DNA from: Pachyseris speciosa
Lineage: Eukaryota > Cnidaria > Anthozoa > Scleractinia > Pachyseridae
Direction: 5' to 3'
Length of the DNA stretch: 64,000 nt
Assembly: GCA_016490735.1 (NCBI GenBank)
Contig: JAEMWC010000235.1
Location: 373,501-437,500 of the forward strand
Positions 12,301 to 23,062 of the stretch are shown here, piece by piece (within the stretch, counting starts at the first letter, position 1; each line of letters starts with the position of its first letter). Below the pieces are notes generated by a model. That model ran no database searches, was not told the origin of the DNA, and worked only from the letters and a program-made list of their open reading frames with translations. The position numbers were made by a program, and so were the translations under genes.

Positions 12301-14895
12301 TAATGAGAAGCAGCCTTTGTTTGTTTGCATAATTTTATCTGTATCGGTCCTCTTGATTTCGAATTCACAAAGTGTAAAATTAAGGTTTGTCATTGTCCTA
12401 CTCTGGTGGCTGGATGTGCCTAAGCCTTGGTTGTATTGCGGGCAAGTTTCACACTTTTTTAGACATAAACAGGCTGGTGCAGTTATTACTGGTAACATTC
12501 TGCATTGGACTGTGAAATGCAAGTTGGGTCTTGCAAAAAGTACTTTATTGCAGTGCATCGGTATCTAAGGTCGTTTGAGGCAATGGAAGTACATGTAAAG
12601 GAATCTCAAAATGTTTCTGAACGTTGAAAGAAATAATGTTAACAAGCCCATCACATGAACTAAGCATGTGACAATATGCTGGATAGTGTGAACATGGAGT
12701 TCCTACAGTAACCCTACAGCAAGTGCAGATTTCTTTGCGCTGGCCCAACATTACTGTGTTTCCACCCATTGTCTGCTTGTGTTTCGTCAGTCCGTGCTTG
12801 GTCAGTGCTTAATCTACTTAAACTTGTCTTTAGCACAACCTTGGCTTCAGCACCGCGACACTTCGTACTAGTGTCTTAGAAGCTCGTAATCACGTTCGAA
12901 GTTGTGACCCTGCAAGTTCTGGTATTGTGAGAAGACCCTTGGGTGGTTAAACTCCAGTTAGCCCACGGCCAGAAAGCATCATAATAACTGTTGAGAATGA
13001 ATATATGAAAATCGTTTATTTGAACTCCAGATTAAAGAATGTATAGAGCGGTTTTCAATTGAGTGTCGTAAAACCAAAACCAAAGCAATTACTCTGACTA
13101 ATCACAACAGAAGCAAACAGTGCAATGAGCCAACCAATAATATGAAGCAATTACTTGCAGCCGGCGTAAAGCGCGGGAAAATACGCGCGTGCAAATCACA
13201 ATTGCTTTTGGTTTTGCTTCTCATTGGTTGAGAAAGTGGCGCGAGTTTTGCTGGCCAATCACACAGCGAAGCAATGCAAAACCAAAGCAAAACCAGAATT
13301 ACTTTCGACACTCAATTGAAAACCGGTCTATGTGAATGAGAGTGATCATCGCAGTTGTAAACACTACTCAAGCAGTAGTGAAAATAAAGCTTGAAAACAT
13401 TACTGCTTAAGTAGTGTTTACAACTGCGATGATCCTTCTCACTCTTATATTCATAATAACTGTTGTTGTTTGAATTTTGTTCTACAGTGTTACTGGCAAG
13501 AAACTGATGGCAAAATGCCGCATGTTGATCCAGGAAAATCAGGAGCTTGGTCGTCAGTTATCTCAAGGGCGAGTGGCACAGCTTGAAGCTGAACTTGCGC
13601 TGCAGAAAAAATACAGTGACGAGCTGAAAGGCAGTCAAGATGGTGAGGAAAATTTGCAGATAATTATTAGTAGAAAAATGTTCTTATAATGAGTTCTTTT
13701 GGCTTGGGCGTCGTAAGTTAGGAAGGTTATAAAATGCTGCGCTTACCCCTCAAGGTTTTCCTTTTTAAATGTACCTGTAGTGTTGGGTTAGAAGAATTGA
13801 AAACAGACAGAAAAAAGATGTATAATTCCTCGGATCTTTCGCACAAATCCTTTTTGTGAAAGTGTTGAGTTGAAGTGGTTCAAGGCTTCGGGCGACCAGT
13901 GGGAACATTGTAGGGGTTTTGATTTGGGGATAAGTTGGTTGCTTTCTGTATTATTTCTTTAGACAAGAAATTTTACTCCGTATTCTCACTCTCCTCAGAG
14001 GTATATTAATCTTTGATGTACGCTGAAGGGTAGCACGTTCTTTTAAAACACTTGGTTTTGTACGAGTACATGTATATTAAATTTATTTCTGGAACTGGAG
14101 GAAAGTCATTCTCTCATGCTCTGAAAATCGCGGGATTATAAAACGAAAACTTTGTTTTTGTTTTATTTGGCTTCCAAATAATGCTGTAAAATAGCACGAG
14201 TTGTAAGTGTATACAATGAGTAGTTGTTTTTCTTTTCCATTGTAGAGTTGAATGACTTTGTTATTCAGCTGGACGAGGAAGTGGAAGGCATGCAGTCGAC
14301 CATTTTAACGCTTCAGCAGCAACTGAGAGACTGCAAACAGCTATTGACTCAATCACAAGAGCAAGTACATGTTTACGAAGAAAAATTAAAGACCACAGAA
14401 ACCTTACTGACTGACATGCGCCAGCAAAACTCGCCGATCAGTGTCAAATCAGAGGAGCAAGAGGAGCATGTGCCATTGCAAACGCAACCGTCGCAAGCGG
14501 AAGTTTGGACCAGCGGTGTTGATTGCACGACAGGCGCAGCGGGCGAAGTAGACGAGATAGGTGATAGGACATCCCCCGCCGTGCCATGCGAAGAACGTAA
14601 TAATAGCGAAGAAAGGATACTACTGAGCGCTGCTGTTGTAACTAGCACTGTTCCCTCAAAACCCGTTACTAGCGCGCCCTCAGCGTTTTCTATCAGCCAG
14701 TTGCTCTCGACTGACTCAAACCTTGGCAAGGAGAAAAAAGAGCAAAACAGTTTAGAGAATGGCGGCAGCCAGCACAAGAGCCCGCCACTAGAACCCTCTT
14801 GCGAAATCACTGAATCCCCGCTTGTCGCAGCCATGGGATTGGTGGAAAGGATTGGGTGTGAATCGAACTCTTTCAATGGGGAGGTAACGGGTTAA
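3351..14895 (+). CDS. WTAP: WTAP, m6A methyltransferase complex adaptor (8 exons)
   Basis: Coding exons: 3351-3369, 3438-3493, 3583-3638, 8868-8932, 9753-9877, 12068-12246, 13488-13642, 14246-14895; all joins are GT/AG and in frame, giving 434 aa (human is about 396). Signature blocks: KLKQQQQESTRRENVLVMRL in exon 5, SAWKFTPDSVTGKKLMAKC across exons 6-7, LIQENQELGRQLSQGR in exon 7, LNDFVIQLDEEVEGMQSTIL in exon 8. These mark WTAP/Fl(2)d, a nuclear coiled-coil protein that anchors METTL3-METTL14 and VIRMA in the N6-adenosine methylation and splicing machinery. Residues ~60-270 are coiled coil; the N-terminus carries a short basic KRK / AAKR patch; the last ~160 residues are a low-complexity, Ser/Glu-rich tail, as expected. 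Intron 3 (5.2 kb) holds a Merlin relic, a tRNA-like SINE, a large fold-back and a MITE; introns 5 and 6 hold other fold-backs. The rest of the introns shows nothing recognisable. Confidence 0.95.
3999..4068. repeat. Short inverted repeat in WTAP intron 3
   Basis: A 13-base arm AGGCGTTCTCGGC at 3999 is repeated in reverse complement at 4056-4068 with about 44 bases between. A related sequence (AGGCGTTCTC ... GAACGCCTAG) occurs near 6125-6185, so it is probably a small dispersed hairpin repeat. Confidence 0.55.
4478..5360 (-). pseudogene. Decayed Merlin/ISXO2-like transposase
   Basis: Minus-strand readings in shifting frames give, in the right order, the landmarks of an ISXO2/IS1016-type (Merlin) transposase: IDWCKEQNLL near 5170; FEWRCSKSGCF followed by RHKSWFYSIKLL near 4985-5065; and YTGIENTWWRVKRG near 4807-4845, the HTQ.IE..W..VKR-type block close to the catalytic glutamate. 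Stops and frame changes separate them, so the copy is dead. A further frame open from 4807 to 4478 has a consensus-like GT donor at 4516 and no recognised similarity. Element ends and TIRs were not located. It lies antisense in WTAP intron 3. Confidence 0.6.
5440..5516 (+). repeat. tRNA-like SINE fragment
   Basis: A Pol III A-box-like GTAGCTCAGTGG near 5445 and a B-box-like GGTTCAGAGCCC near 5500 are spaced as in tRNA genes. The stems do not close well, so this is a tRNA-derived SINE head or pseudogene rather than a functional tRNA. Confidence 0.45.
6249..6564. repeat. Large near-perfect palindrome with appended hairpin
   Basis: Arms of about 130 bases (6249-6380 and 6392-6523) are almost exact reverse complements around an ATCAATAATTGAT centre near 6386. 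A second small palindrome, GACTAAGATGGGGTCTATAA and its complement, spans 6521-6564 and shares bases with the right arm. Partial related sequence continues to about 6690. This is a fold-back/MITE-like element in WTAP intron 3. No coding capacity. Confidence 0.8.
6961..7362. mobile_element. pogo/Tigger-like MITE
   Basis: The left end is CAGTCGAACCTCGATTATC, and the right end is the complement of CAGTCTAACCTCAATTATCC. Both sides are flanked by TA (6959-6960 and 7363-7364), the target duplication of Tc1/mariner-pogo elements. This TIR consensus is characteristic of Tigger/pogo MITEs. The 402-base interior includes further copies of the GGATAAT motif and no transposase. Confidence 0.8.
9059..9270. 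repeat. Dispersed repeat (same family as 30697-30882)
   Basis: It shares TAGACCCTTTTCA, a block containing CTAGCCTCGTCAGCATGTGC, AAATTCAAT and TACAAAAGAATAAT in the same order with the copy at 30697-30882. It lies in WTAP intron 4 just after exon 4. The terminal inverted repeat visible in the other copy is eroded here. Confidence 0.6.
10682..10861. repeat. Near-perfect palindrome, ~80-base arms
   Basis: Arms beginning CAAATTGAATGTGGTTTAGC on the left and ending with its near complement on the right surround a short loop near 10770. The TTGTCGATAAGAGT motif inside the arms also occurs alone at 10623, suggesting a degraded neighbour copy. It is a non-coding fold-back in WTAP intron 5. Confidence 0.8.
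12993..13455. repeat. Fold-back repeat split by a nested MITE
   Basis: The outer element has complementary ends (GAATGAATATATGAAAATC on the left; TATATTCAT on the right) and an inner hairpin with CACTACT..AGCAGTAGTG arms around 13362-13420. It belongs to the same family as 29199-29505 but lacks the tRNA-like core. A 287-base MITE (13044-13330) interrupts its left part. It lies in WTAP intron 6, ending about 30 bases before exon 7. Confidence 0.7.
13044..13330. mobile_element. MITE with TA...TCAATTGA-type TIRs, nested
   Basis: Both ends read TAGA.CGGTTTTCAATTGAG inward, followed by TGTCG. The interior repeats a GGTTTTGCTT/CATTGGTTGAGAAAGTGGCG block. Further copies are at 27724-28018 and, much expanded, at 59805-60775. 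The TA ends suggest a Tc1/mariner-type target site. No ORF. Confidence 0.75.
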
Positions 14896-15069
14896 CCGGG
14901 CATCCCCCGTCCCTCCCTCACCCCCACTTCACCCCACCCGCCCCGCCCCACCCCACCCCACCCCACCATAAACCGTTAAAACCGTTTAGTATCGTTGTGC
15001 GCTGATGTGCGCATGCGCGTAGCAAGGGCAGGCCTTTCTTTATAGGACGTTTTGATGTCTTAAATTATC

Positions 15070-15075
15070 AATAAA
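15070..15075 (+). terminator. Poly(A) signal AATAAA for WTAP
   Basis: A canonical AATAAA lies 175 bases after the WTAP stop codon, followed by a T-rich stretch. A short 3' UTR is therefore likely. Confidence 0.65.
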
Positions 15076-15079
15076 TACC

Positions 15080-15686
15080 ACTTTGTTTTCACAGCAGCGT
15101 CTGTTTTAATGTCTTGTAATCCCTGTCAGGGGACAACGCATTTACACTTTACTGAGCTTGTAGTGGGTGTTTGATCAGGGGGTCGAAGCTTGGTGTTAAC
15201 TGGTGATTACAGAAAACTGCTGCTTCACAAGAATCGCAAAATTTGTGTCTCATTGTGTGCTTCAACAGCTAAGACTTCGGCTGGTACATGTAATCCTGTT
15301 TGCGAAAATGGAGATGGCAGCATCCGGTAAATAAATGAATTTAGAATCTAGAAAAGCGCTAATTCTTCAAAGAACCTCGCAGGCTTTTAGACGACAGGCA
15401 AAGCTTGAACGAAGGGCAAAAAAATTCACAAAGTTCCAGCGCGGTCACTAATAAGAGAACTGGAGAATATTGTATAGCGATGACTGAGAAGATGCATGAT
15501 AACAGTACAGTAAAGGCAGTTAAACTCATACTGAATGCCTTCAATCCAAACTGTTTCCGTCCAAAAGGCTATCTTTCACAACGAACGACAAGTTTTAAAC
15601 CTGGTAATGGAAAATTTTTTCAAGGAAATCACAGATATTGCATGTAAAAACAGATGAGCCTGAGTAGCGAGGAACCACAAGTTAAG
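15080..15686. other. Intergenic stretch without recognised feature
   Basis: Follows the WTAP poly(A) signal. A short plus-strand frame (15405-15647) shows no known motif and no splice context. I see no repeat structure. Confidence 0.4.
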
Positions 15687-16068
15687 CCCCGGCTACACGT
15701 TGTAACATTCTTAGAAGAACACGTCCCAACATTGTTGTAAGAACGCTTCTAACAATGTTGGATACGCATACATTGTTGGAAACACGTCGCTTCGGGGGTC
15801 TGAATTCAACAGTTTTTACCTCTGCCATTAGGCTCTCGGATTGGAGACTGAGATCTTAACTCTGATTGGTCTTTGCAATACAACATTGTTGAAAGGGCGG
15901 CTACACGCTTCAACATTTGTTGTATGTTGGAGAAAATGTTTGATCGAAATCAAAACATTCTTCCAACAAAAAATGTTGAACAAACGTCATCAAACATGCA
16001 TGCTACACGTTCTAACATTGTTCATCAAACAAATGTTTTATAACAATGTTTTAACGTGTAGCCGGGCT
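15687..16068. repeat. Inverted-repeat element with AACATTGTT-rich interior
   Basis: The left end CCCCGGCTACACGTTGTAAC and the right end, complement of AGCCCGGCTACACGTTAAAA, are terminal inverted repeats. The interior repeats AACATTGTTG-like words many times. This is MITE-like and non-coding; the element at 63076-63474 has similar organisation with different termini. Confidence 0.7.
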
Positions 16069-16142
16069 TTACAGTGGCAAGCACGAGCGAGGAGAAGGGA
16101 AAATCCCTCGCGCGCGCTGCTCTAGATTCCCGGGCGGGGAGT

Positions 16143-16159
16143 GGGGGGGGGGGGGGGGG
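16143..16159 (+). repeat. Poly(G) tract
   Basis: An uninterrupted run of about 17 G. Similar runs occur at 16454-16471, 21255-21276 and 21696-21709, the second and fourth inside the duplicated segment. Confidence 0.85.
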
Positions 16160-16341
16160 TTACTAAAAAAAAAAACTTCATACGGGGAGGCTCCGCCCCG
16201 AGGTCCGACCCCTTACCCTTTTCTATGCCATTTTTGACAGAAAAGGTACCCCTTTCGTATACCTTCCATTGACAAATAGTACCCCTTTCGTTAGCCTCCT
16301 ACGCAGACGTCTTTGGGCTCGTCACGCGTACCACCCCCCTA

Positions 16342-16577
16342 CATGTATTGAGGCCAGAGCCGAGTTGAAGCTGAAAATATGCTAAGTAAAGTGACAATAG
16401 AAACAGGTTTTCCTCGGTATCTCCACTATTTAAGAAAGTGAGAGGGTAGGCAAGGGGGGGGGGGGGGGGGGAGCGGGGTCTTATTCGAGAGGGGCGCTTT
16501 TTTGCTATTTTGGCCGAGGGGGTGGGCGCTTATTAGAGCGTGGGCTCTTATTCGAGAATATACGGGATCCTTCCAAA
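16342..16577 (+). repeat. Direct repeat copy A (partner 21583-21789)
   Basis: It begins ACATGTATTGA, continues through GAGCCGAGTTGAAGCTG, CTCGGTATCTCCACTATTTA, a poly(G) run and GGCGCTTATT, and ends GATCCTTCCAA. The partner copy has the same order with a few substitutions, a shorter poly(G) and a missing ~20-base piece near the end. Together they bracket a block holding a LINE relic and a 3.9-kb LINE. Confidence 0.85.
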
Positions 16578-16850
16578 CCGAAGAGAAAGTTTCTAAAAAG
16601 AAGTTTCAAATACAGCGGAGCGATGCTTTGGAACCAACTCCCAAATGAAGCAAAACTAGCGGAATCGATATATTCATTTAATAAATATATCAAAACGTAA
16701 TTGGGTCATGTCATGCTATATAGTCTTGTGTTAGTTATGTCCTAGCTATCCTAATACTTTTTAATATTTAGTTTATAACGGTTAGTTCTCGTTCTTAGCT
16801 GAATTTTCGTAGTTTTAGATTTATCATATTATTAACGCATAGTATTCAGG
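16578..16850 (+). mobile_element. LINE 3' end relic
   Basis: The frame 16578-16700 reads PKRKFLKRSFKYSGAMLWNQ, then LPNEAKLAESIYSFNKYIKT and a stop. This is the C-terminal block that ends many CR1/L2-like LINE polyproteins. An AT-rich 3' UTR-like stretch follows. The 5' side is cut exactly at the edge of the direct repeat. Confidence 0.6.
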
Positions 16851-17329
16851 CTTTGGTTTCATTTTTATGTCAAACCCCCCGGGCTCTAGATTGCATTCCA
16901 TCACTTAGCCCGACTGAAACATCAAATTTATTACGTTTCCTGTACAATAACACAATGGAAAACGTCACGGTAATGCAAGCTGAAAGATGGATGCACGCCG
17001 TTGATTTTATCTCTGAGGTGGTCCAGAGCCAGGACATGGAAAACAAAGAAAATTCCCAAATGGCAAACTGGAGTGGCAACAGACAGACAGACATGTTTTT
17101 ATTTGTAGTCTTATACAAGTATATCGACTACGAATTCCAAATAACTAAAAGTTACAAACAACAAAAATTGTTACTTAATTAATTATTAATTAAGTTGTTA
17201 ATTGATTAAGTCCTAGAGTATTTACTTTTTGCCGTCTTCCTCTATCCTTTTTTCAAAGCATTCGAATATATGTTTTGCTATTAGCTTTTGTATTTTAGCA
17301 TTTCCGCTAGGAGGGTTTATTAGAAACAT

Positions 17330-20300
17330 GAATATTTTATTAGGTGACATTCTGCTTATTTATTACACATTCTTTTTCCAAATAATTAAGTAACGAACGT
17401 CTTTTTTCCTGGTAAGCAGGGCATATATTTAGAAAATGGTATTCGTCCTCCATTACTATTTTACAAATTGGGCAAATTCTTTCTGCAGGTTTCTTGAATG
17501 GTCTCGAATAACGTCCTGTCTCTATGGCTAATTTGTGGTTGCTAAGTCGCAGTTTTGTTAGAGCTATTCTGTGTCGTATATTGGTAACCTGATGTAGATA
17601 GTCTTCACATTTGTAATCGGCTATCGTTTTAAATAACCGGTAGGTTCTCATTTTGTTGCTTTGGTTAGCATCTTTTCTGATGTCGTTATTTATTTCACTT
17701 AGCCATCTTTGTAGTTCAATATCCTTAAGTCGTTGCCTGATCATGTTTACAGTTCCTATGCCTGCATAGTGTGCTTTCATCCAAAGTTCTCCTAATCCTA
17801 TCTGTTCCAACAAGTTTTTGTTTTTTTTTGCTCCAGAAAGCCTTATTTTCGTTCCATTTAATATCATTGTATGCTATTTGGGATAATTTATTTTCATTTT
17901 TGGTTAAGGTTAACCAGAACTTAAAGTTCCTACATTGGGCGTCAATTATCATTGGGAACCTTCCTGTCTCAGCCCTGCACGCATTGTTATTGCAGTATTT
18001 ATTAACTCCCAGCAACCACTTTAGGAATTTATTTTGAACTAATTCTGCTGGATCCTTTTCTAATTTCCCATTGCAACCAATCCCCCACACTTCACTCGCA
18101 TAAAAGAGTATGGGAGATATCAGTGCATCAAATAACTTCATCGTTAATTTTATATTTTCTCTGAAGTGGTCTCCCATCTCTTTTCGTAATTTATAGAGTG
18201 CTTTAAGTGCAACTTTCTTCAACTCTTGCCTAGCGAGATTAAAGTTTCCAAAAGGACTGATTATGAGTCCAAGATCTTTATAGGATTTGACATTCTCCAG
18301 TTCATCAGCCCCGTATCTGAACAAGTAATAGTTTAAAGACTTACCACAGTTATGAAAAATCATAATTTTCGTCTTGTCTAAATTTACACTTAAATCGGCA
18401 TTTTTGCAAAAAGATTCCAGCTTATTAAGGGTTATTTGAAGGCTTTTTGCTGATCTAGAGAAGATCACTAGATCGTCCGCATATAAGAGACAATTGATAG
18501 ACTTATCACCTAGCATAATGTCGGTTGGACTCGCCGTATTTAGGAATTTTGGTAGATCACTCAGATAGAAATTAAAAAGAGTAGGTGACAACATGCAACC
18601 TTGCTTTGCCCCGGCAAAACAGGGAAATGATTCGGTTAAATTGTTATCAATTTTAATTGCCGATTTATCATTTGAGTACATGGATATTAAAACGTCTAGG
18701 AAACGTCCTTGAATACCTTCTTTTCTCAGTTTGTCGAATAGTTTTTGTCGGGGTATACAGTCAAAGGCTTTTCTAAAGTCGACGAAGCATGAAAAGAGTA
18801 AATTTCGGTGCTTCTGTGTTTAGATTTCACGTACTTGTCAATAAGCATTTTTAATGTGAAGATGCTATCAACTGTGCCGTGCATTTTTCTGAAACCACCT
18901 TGTTCAGCTTTCAAAATTCCTTTTTGAACCATGAAGTCGTACAGTCGATTGTTGAGTATTGATGTAAAAGAGCTTGCCTAACGCAGAAAGCAAAGTGATA
19001 CCTCGGTAATTTTCGACTTTGGATCGATCATCCTTTTTGTGAATAGGTACAATGAGGCCAAAACTCCAAAGAGTAGGGTATTTGCCAGTATCTAAGATTC
19101 GATTAAATAAGTTTATTAAATGCCCTTTAATGTCGTCCTTTCCGATTTTTATTACTTCATTTAATATATTATCGATACCTGGAGATTTGTTTGCCTTCAG
19201 TTTGGTAATTGCAGCTTCGAGCTCTTCATCAGTTATTGGATAATCAAGTGGGCCTTCCACTCTTTCGTTGCTGTAGGTTTCCATATTCGTCTCCGGATCT
19301 AGTATATTATTTAAAGGGGTCGCATTCTGTTGCTTAGTATTTATAAAACTGTTCCGTGCTCACTGTTTCAGCTCCATGTGTTTTTCTTTTTCCTAAACTA
19401 AAGATTTGTCCGATTTGTCGCCAGGTCTCTTTGGAGTTCTTCATATCGATATTAGACATGCCTTTGCTGATATACTCCCGTTTCTTCCGTCTACAAGTTT
19501 GTTTGAACCTCTTCTTTTGTCGCGCAATAGTTGTCTAAGTTCTGAGTTATTAACGTTTTTAGAAATTTTCTTCCCGAGGGATTGCAAGTTTTCTTTTTCT
19601 GTTTCGCATTCCTGATCAAACCATTTGTTTTGTGATTTGCATTTAGTTTTGCTGCCTCTTGCTTTCAATCCAGCTTCTTTGCATGCTTCCACCAAAGTTT
19701 CACTTATTAATTCAGACGCAGTATCGATGTTATCATGTTTTACAGCTGCTTTTAACCTGGATTGAACTGTTTGCGATTTGAGACCATCCTTAAGTCTGTC
19801 CTTAGACTTGATATTCCAGAAAAGCCTATTATATTCGGTTAGGATGAGTTCGGCTGATGTTTCAGACGAGTCTCGGTTAACAAAGTTAGCTTTTATCGCG
19901 AATGATAGGTGACAGTGATCCGATAAATTGGCATTAGTGATTAACAATAAGATATTGCACATTCCTTAGCATACTTTTTGATCCTATGACATAATTGCTA
20001 TCGTTATAATGAAACCAGGTCCCTTCCAGCACCAACAATTCTTCCATTAAAGATTCGTAAATTTAACGCTGTGCATGTTTCTAACAAATTTCTCCCCCTA
20101 GCGTTCACGGTACCTGAATCTTGTGACCGTCTTACGCATTGTTCGTCATTCTCATAGTCCTCAGGGACATTCAGGAAAGTGCTGCTGTCACCCTCTAAGA
20201 CCGTTTCCTGAATGTCACCCGTTCGTGTATTATAATCACCCTGAACAATTATGTCACCCTTTTGTGAAAGTAAAAACATTTCTTCTTCTAATTCCCCAAT

Positions 20301-21240
20301 TAAATCTTCGCTGCTATTTCTTTCATAATTCGGTGGGCTTAAATAAACTGTTCCTAGGTATATATCCTTTTGAAAGTTAAAGTAAGTTTTATCAAGTTTA
20401 CACCATATTATGTTCTTGTTTTCAGACTCCTTTAGCGAGATTTTGATTTATATATACAGATAGTCCCCCGGAAGATCGGTTTCCCGATTGATTCCTACAC
20501 TTAATAAAATGTTTAAATTTACTTATATTCATCTCTGATTCATAAGTTGCATGTGTTTCAACAAGTGCAAAAATGTCATGCTTGTTAATTACGCCTAAGA
20601 AATCGTATGTTTTTAGTTTATTTCCTAGAATGCTACTGTTAAAACCATTCAAATTCCAGAACCCTATTCGCACATGACGTGACACACGGAACGGGAAAAG
20701 AAAATGGAAGGGATTACTTATCTCATCATTAGCATCTCGCTCTCTCTTAAATACTCTGCAATTAGGTTGAGAGCTTGTAATGGTTGATTATTGTGATAGG
20801 TCCTTCTTCGGCGTTCGTTGTAGGGCTGTTCTCTCTGAGGACCGACTGGGACGCGGGCCAAACCACGTCGATTCCTTGGCAAGCTTTCCAGGTTTCTGCC
20901 CCGGAGTCCTAGGTGATGTTTGATGTTCGTTACAAGTTTCTTTGTACCCATTTTGTTGTTCAGGTGAACGTCATCATAGAATACTTGCTCAATTAAGTTT
21001 CCGTAGTTGTCGCACGTTAGTTTTTTCGATGAAAGTCACATCTAGATCCGTCCAAATGCTTTCGTATTTGCAGTTTATTTCATCAATAAGCTGGTTTTTA
21101 CTGTTGTCCCGTGGGACGTAGGTCACTCCTGAAATTGCTATAGTACTGTTCGGCCATCTATGCTTTAGATTGACGATGCAGCTTTCCATGTTTGTTCTTA
21201 TTTCGTTTGCGGTCAGTTTTCCAACATCATTTATACCGAA
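17330..21240 (-). mobile_element. Non-LTR retrotransposon (LINE), broken in several frames
   Basis: On the minus strand, from 21240 down: a fragment with IAISGVTYVPRD like an SGNH-esterase end (21189-20989); APE endonuclease with IGFWNLNGFN, VETHATYE, GDYNTRTGD and LSDHCHLSFAI (20685-19900); RT with TKLKANKSPGIDNILNEV and PIHKKDD..VENYRGITLLS (19284-18960), EQGGFRKMHGT (about 18900), AKQGCMLSPTLFNFYLSDLP and LLYADDLVIFSRS (18610-18470); then a CPICK..H..C zinc knuckle near the C-terminus (17470-17420). It is about 3.9 kb and nearly full length for the EN-RT part, but frame breaks at several points show it is dead. An AT-rich TTAATTAA-type tail lies at 17180-17330. Confidence 0.85.
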
Positions 21241-21582
21241 GACTCGCGATCACTGGGGGGGGGGGGGGGGGGGGGGAGGGGCCTCAAGCAACAAACAATC
21301 GCCAATCGCAAGGTTCAATGAGCCAAAACAGTCTCTCCTAACGAAATAATTTTATTCATTCACCAAAAAATAGGATCGGATAGATTTACAAAAATCGAGA
21401 CATCCAGGGGGAGACATGAATAATGACAAACTGTAAAAGGGTGCAAAACTACACACGAAACTGAGCGCTCCACAAAGCTTATTCGAAGGAGGGCGCTTTC
21501 GGATAATGCTTATAAAAGAACTCTGTTAGCACATTGAGATAGAATAACTGGAAGTGACTTAACGGAAAATAAACTGTTCTCC

Positions 21583-21789
21583 TACATGTATTGATGCCAG
21601 AGCCGAGTTGAAGCTGAAAATATGCTAAGTAAAGTGACAAAAGAAACAGGTTTTCCTCGGTATCTCCACTATTTAAGAAAGTGAGGGGTAGGGAAGGGGG
21701 GGGGGGGGGTTTATTCGAGAGGGGCGCTTTTTTACTATTTTGGCCGAGGGGGTGGGCGCTTATTCGAGGATATACGGGATCCTTCCAAG
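21583..21789 (+). repeat. Direct repeat copy B (partner 16342-16577)
   Basis: Same sequence order as copy A, with a poly(G) run of about 14 and the GGCGCTTATTCGAGG end. A GGCGCTT-type word also occurs alone at 21480-21500, so related debris surrounds it. Confidence 0.85.
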
Positions 21790-22019
21790 TAGCCTACCGC
21801 GCATTTGTTGTTAGCGGGTGAACTGCAAGGAATCGGAATAACTAATGAACAACCAATTGATACTCCAAATAGGTGCATTGGCAGTCACAAAATGGCTAGT
21901 GTAGCCAACCAGTTCTGACACAAGGTGAACATTAAATAAGGTGGATCAGAAATGACCGACCATTGCGGGATGCCTAGGGGATGCCTACGGGACGCTTACG
22001 GGACGCCCCCATAAATATT

Positions 22020-22560
22020 TTTTTTATTTTATTAGCTTCGCCAGAGACCTGGCAGGGACACTACAACAGCGTGCGCCAATTACTGTAGGCCCGTAACTGC
22101 AAATCCCTCCCCCGTAACCACATTCTAGTAGAGATAGGCCACCACACCGGGGACTACGTCCCCTACTCTTTTCGAGCAGTGTGTGGGTTCTTTAACGTCC
22201 CACAGAATCAATTATGAAGAGTTGTGAGACGGGGCCTACGGTTTATCGTCCTTATCCGAGAAGACTGGAAAGTCTAACCATTTGCAGATATCATTACAAA
22301 GGCAGCATTTTCTCATATACAGAACTTTCTTACATACATTCTCAAATACATACGGGACGCCTACGGGACTGGGGACTGGACGTTGTTCAGGTCGACTTGC
22401 TTACTACAACCAGAATCTTCTAGAAAGGGTTCACGGTGCCAGCTCCTGTATCAACAGATTTAAGGCTTTACGGAAATGGAGGAAGAGGGCATCATCCCTC
22501 TGTCTACCGGACAATCAACGAGGTTGCCGGACAGTCTAAAATAGACTTCAATGAAGCCAC
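22020..22560. repeat. Probable dispersed repeat debris upstream of NOX4-like gene
   Basis: The stretch includes words such as GGGTTCTTTAACGTCCCACA and GACGGGGCCTACGGTTTATC that I associate with a common cnidarian dispersed repeat, plus a CTACGGGACG motif repeated at 21970-22010 and 22350-22370. No intact ORF. Assignment rests on recollection. Confidence 0.35.
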
Positions 22561-23062
22561 CTCTGAGCTGTAGATATTAATCAACGCTGAGTGCACTAAA
22601 TCCAATATCTTCCAGCAGAAGTTCGATATCACGGTTTTCAGTGATAACACGAGCACTCAACTCACAACTACGGATACTCAACGCTCAGTTAATCCGACCG
22701 GAAATTTGATTGTTTTCGTTTCCCCATTGTTCAAGTGTTGTTCTGGCGATACAAAGGCTTTTTGTCTAATTCAAAACGCTTACGCGGGTCAACCATGTGT
22801 CTGAAGTAGGCATTGCCAGTTTTGTCTTGTCAAAACCGACTATCCGTGACCCGCTGGTCTATTTATTATCGATTATCCCATGTGTCTGAACGGCACATCT
22901 GCAATAAGAGTCTTACTGGCAAACTACATGCACAATACAGGGCCAATATAATATCAATTTTATTTGCCATTTTTGGCTTTGAGTTGGAATTGGAGAAAAT
23001 CACCGGCTACAACTGAAGGTTGTATAGGATGAGAAGAACTTATAAAGCTTGAATCGAGGCAC

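Noticed and set aside
14373..14876. 167-codon minus-strand ORF
   Set aside because: It is the reverse shadow of WTAP exon 8, whose plus frame is strongly supported.
23041..23046. TATA box of the NOX4-like gene
   Set aside because: TATAAA lies only 22 bases before the chosen ATG, too close to place the transcription start upstream of the start codon.
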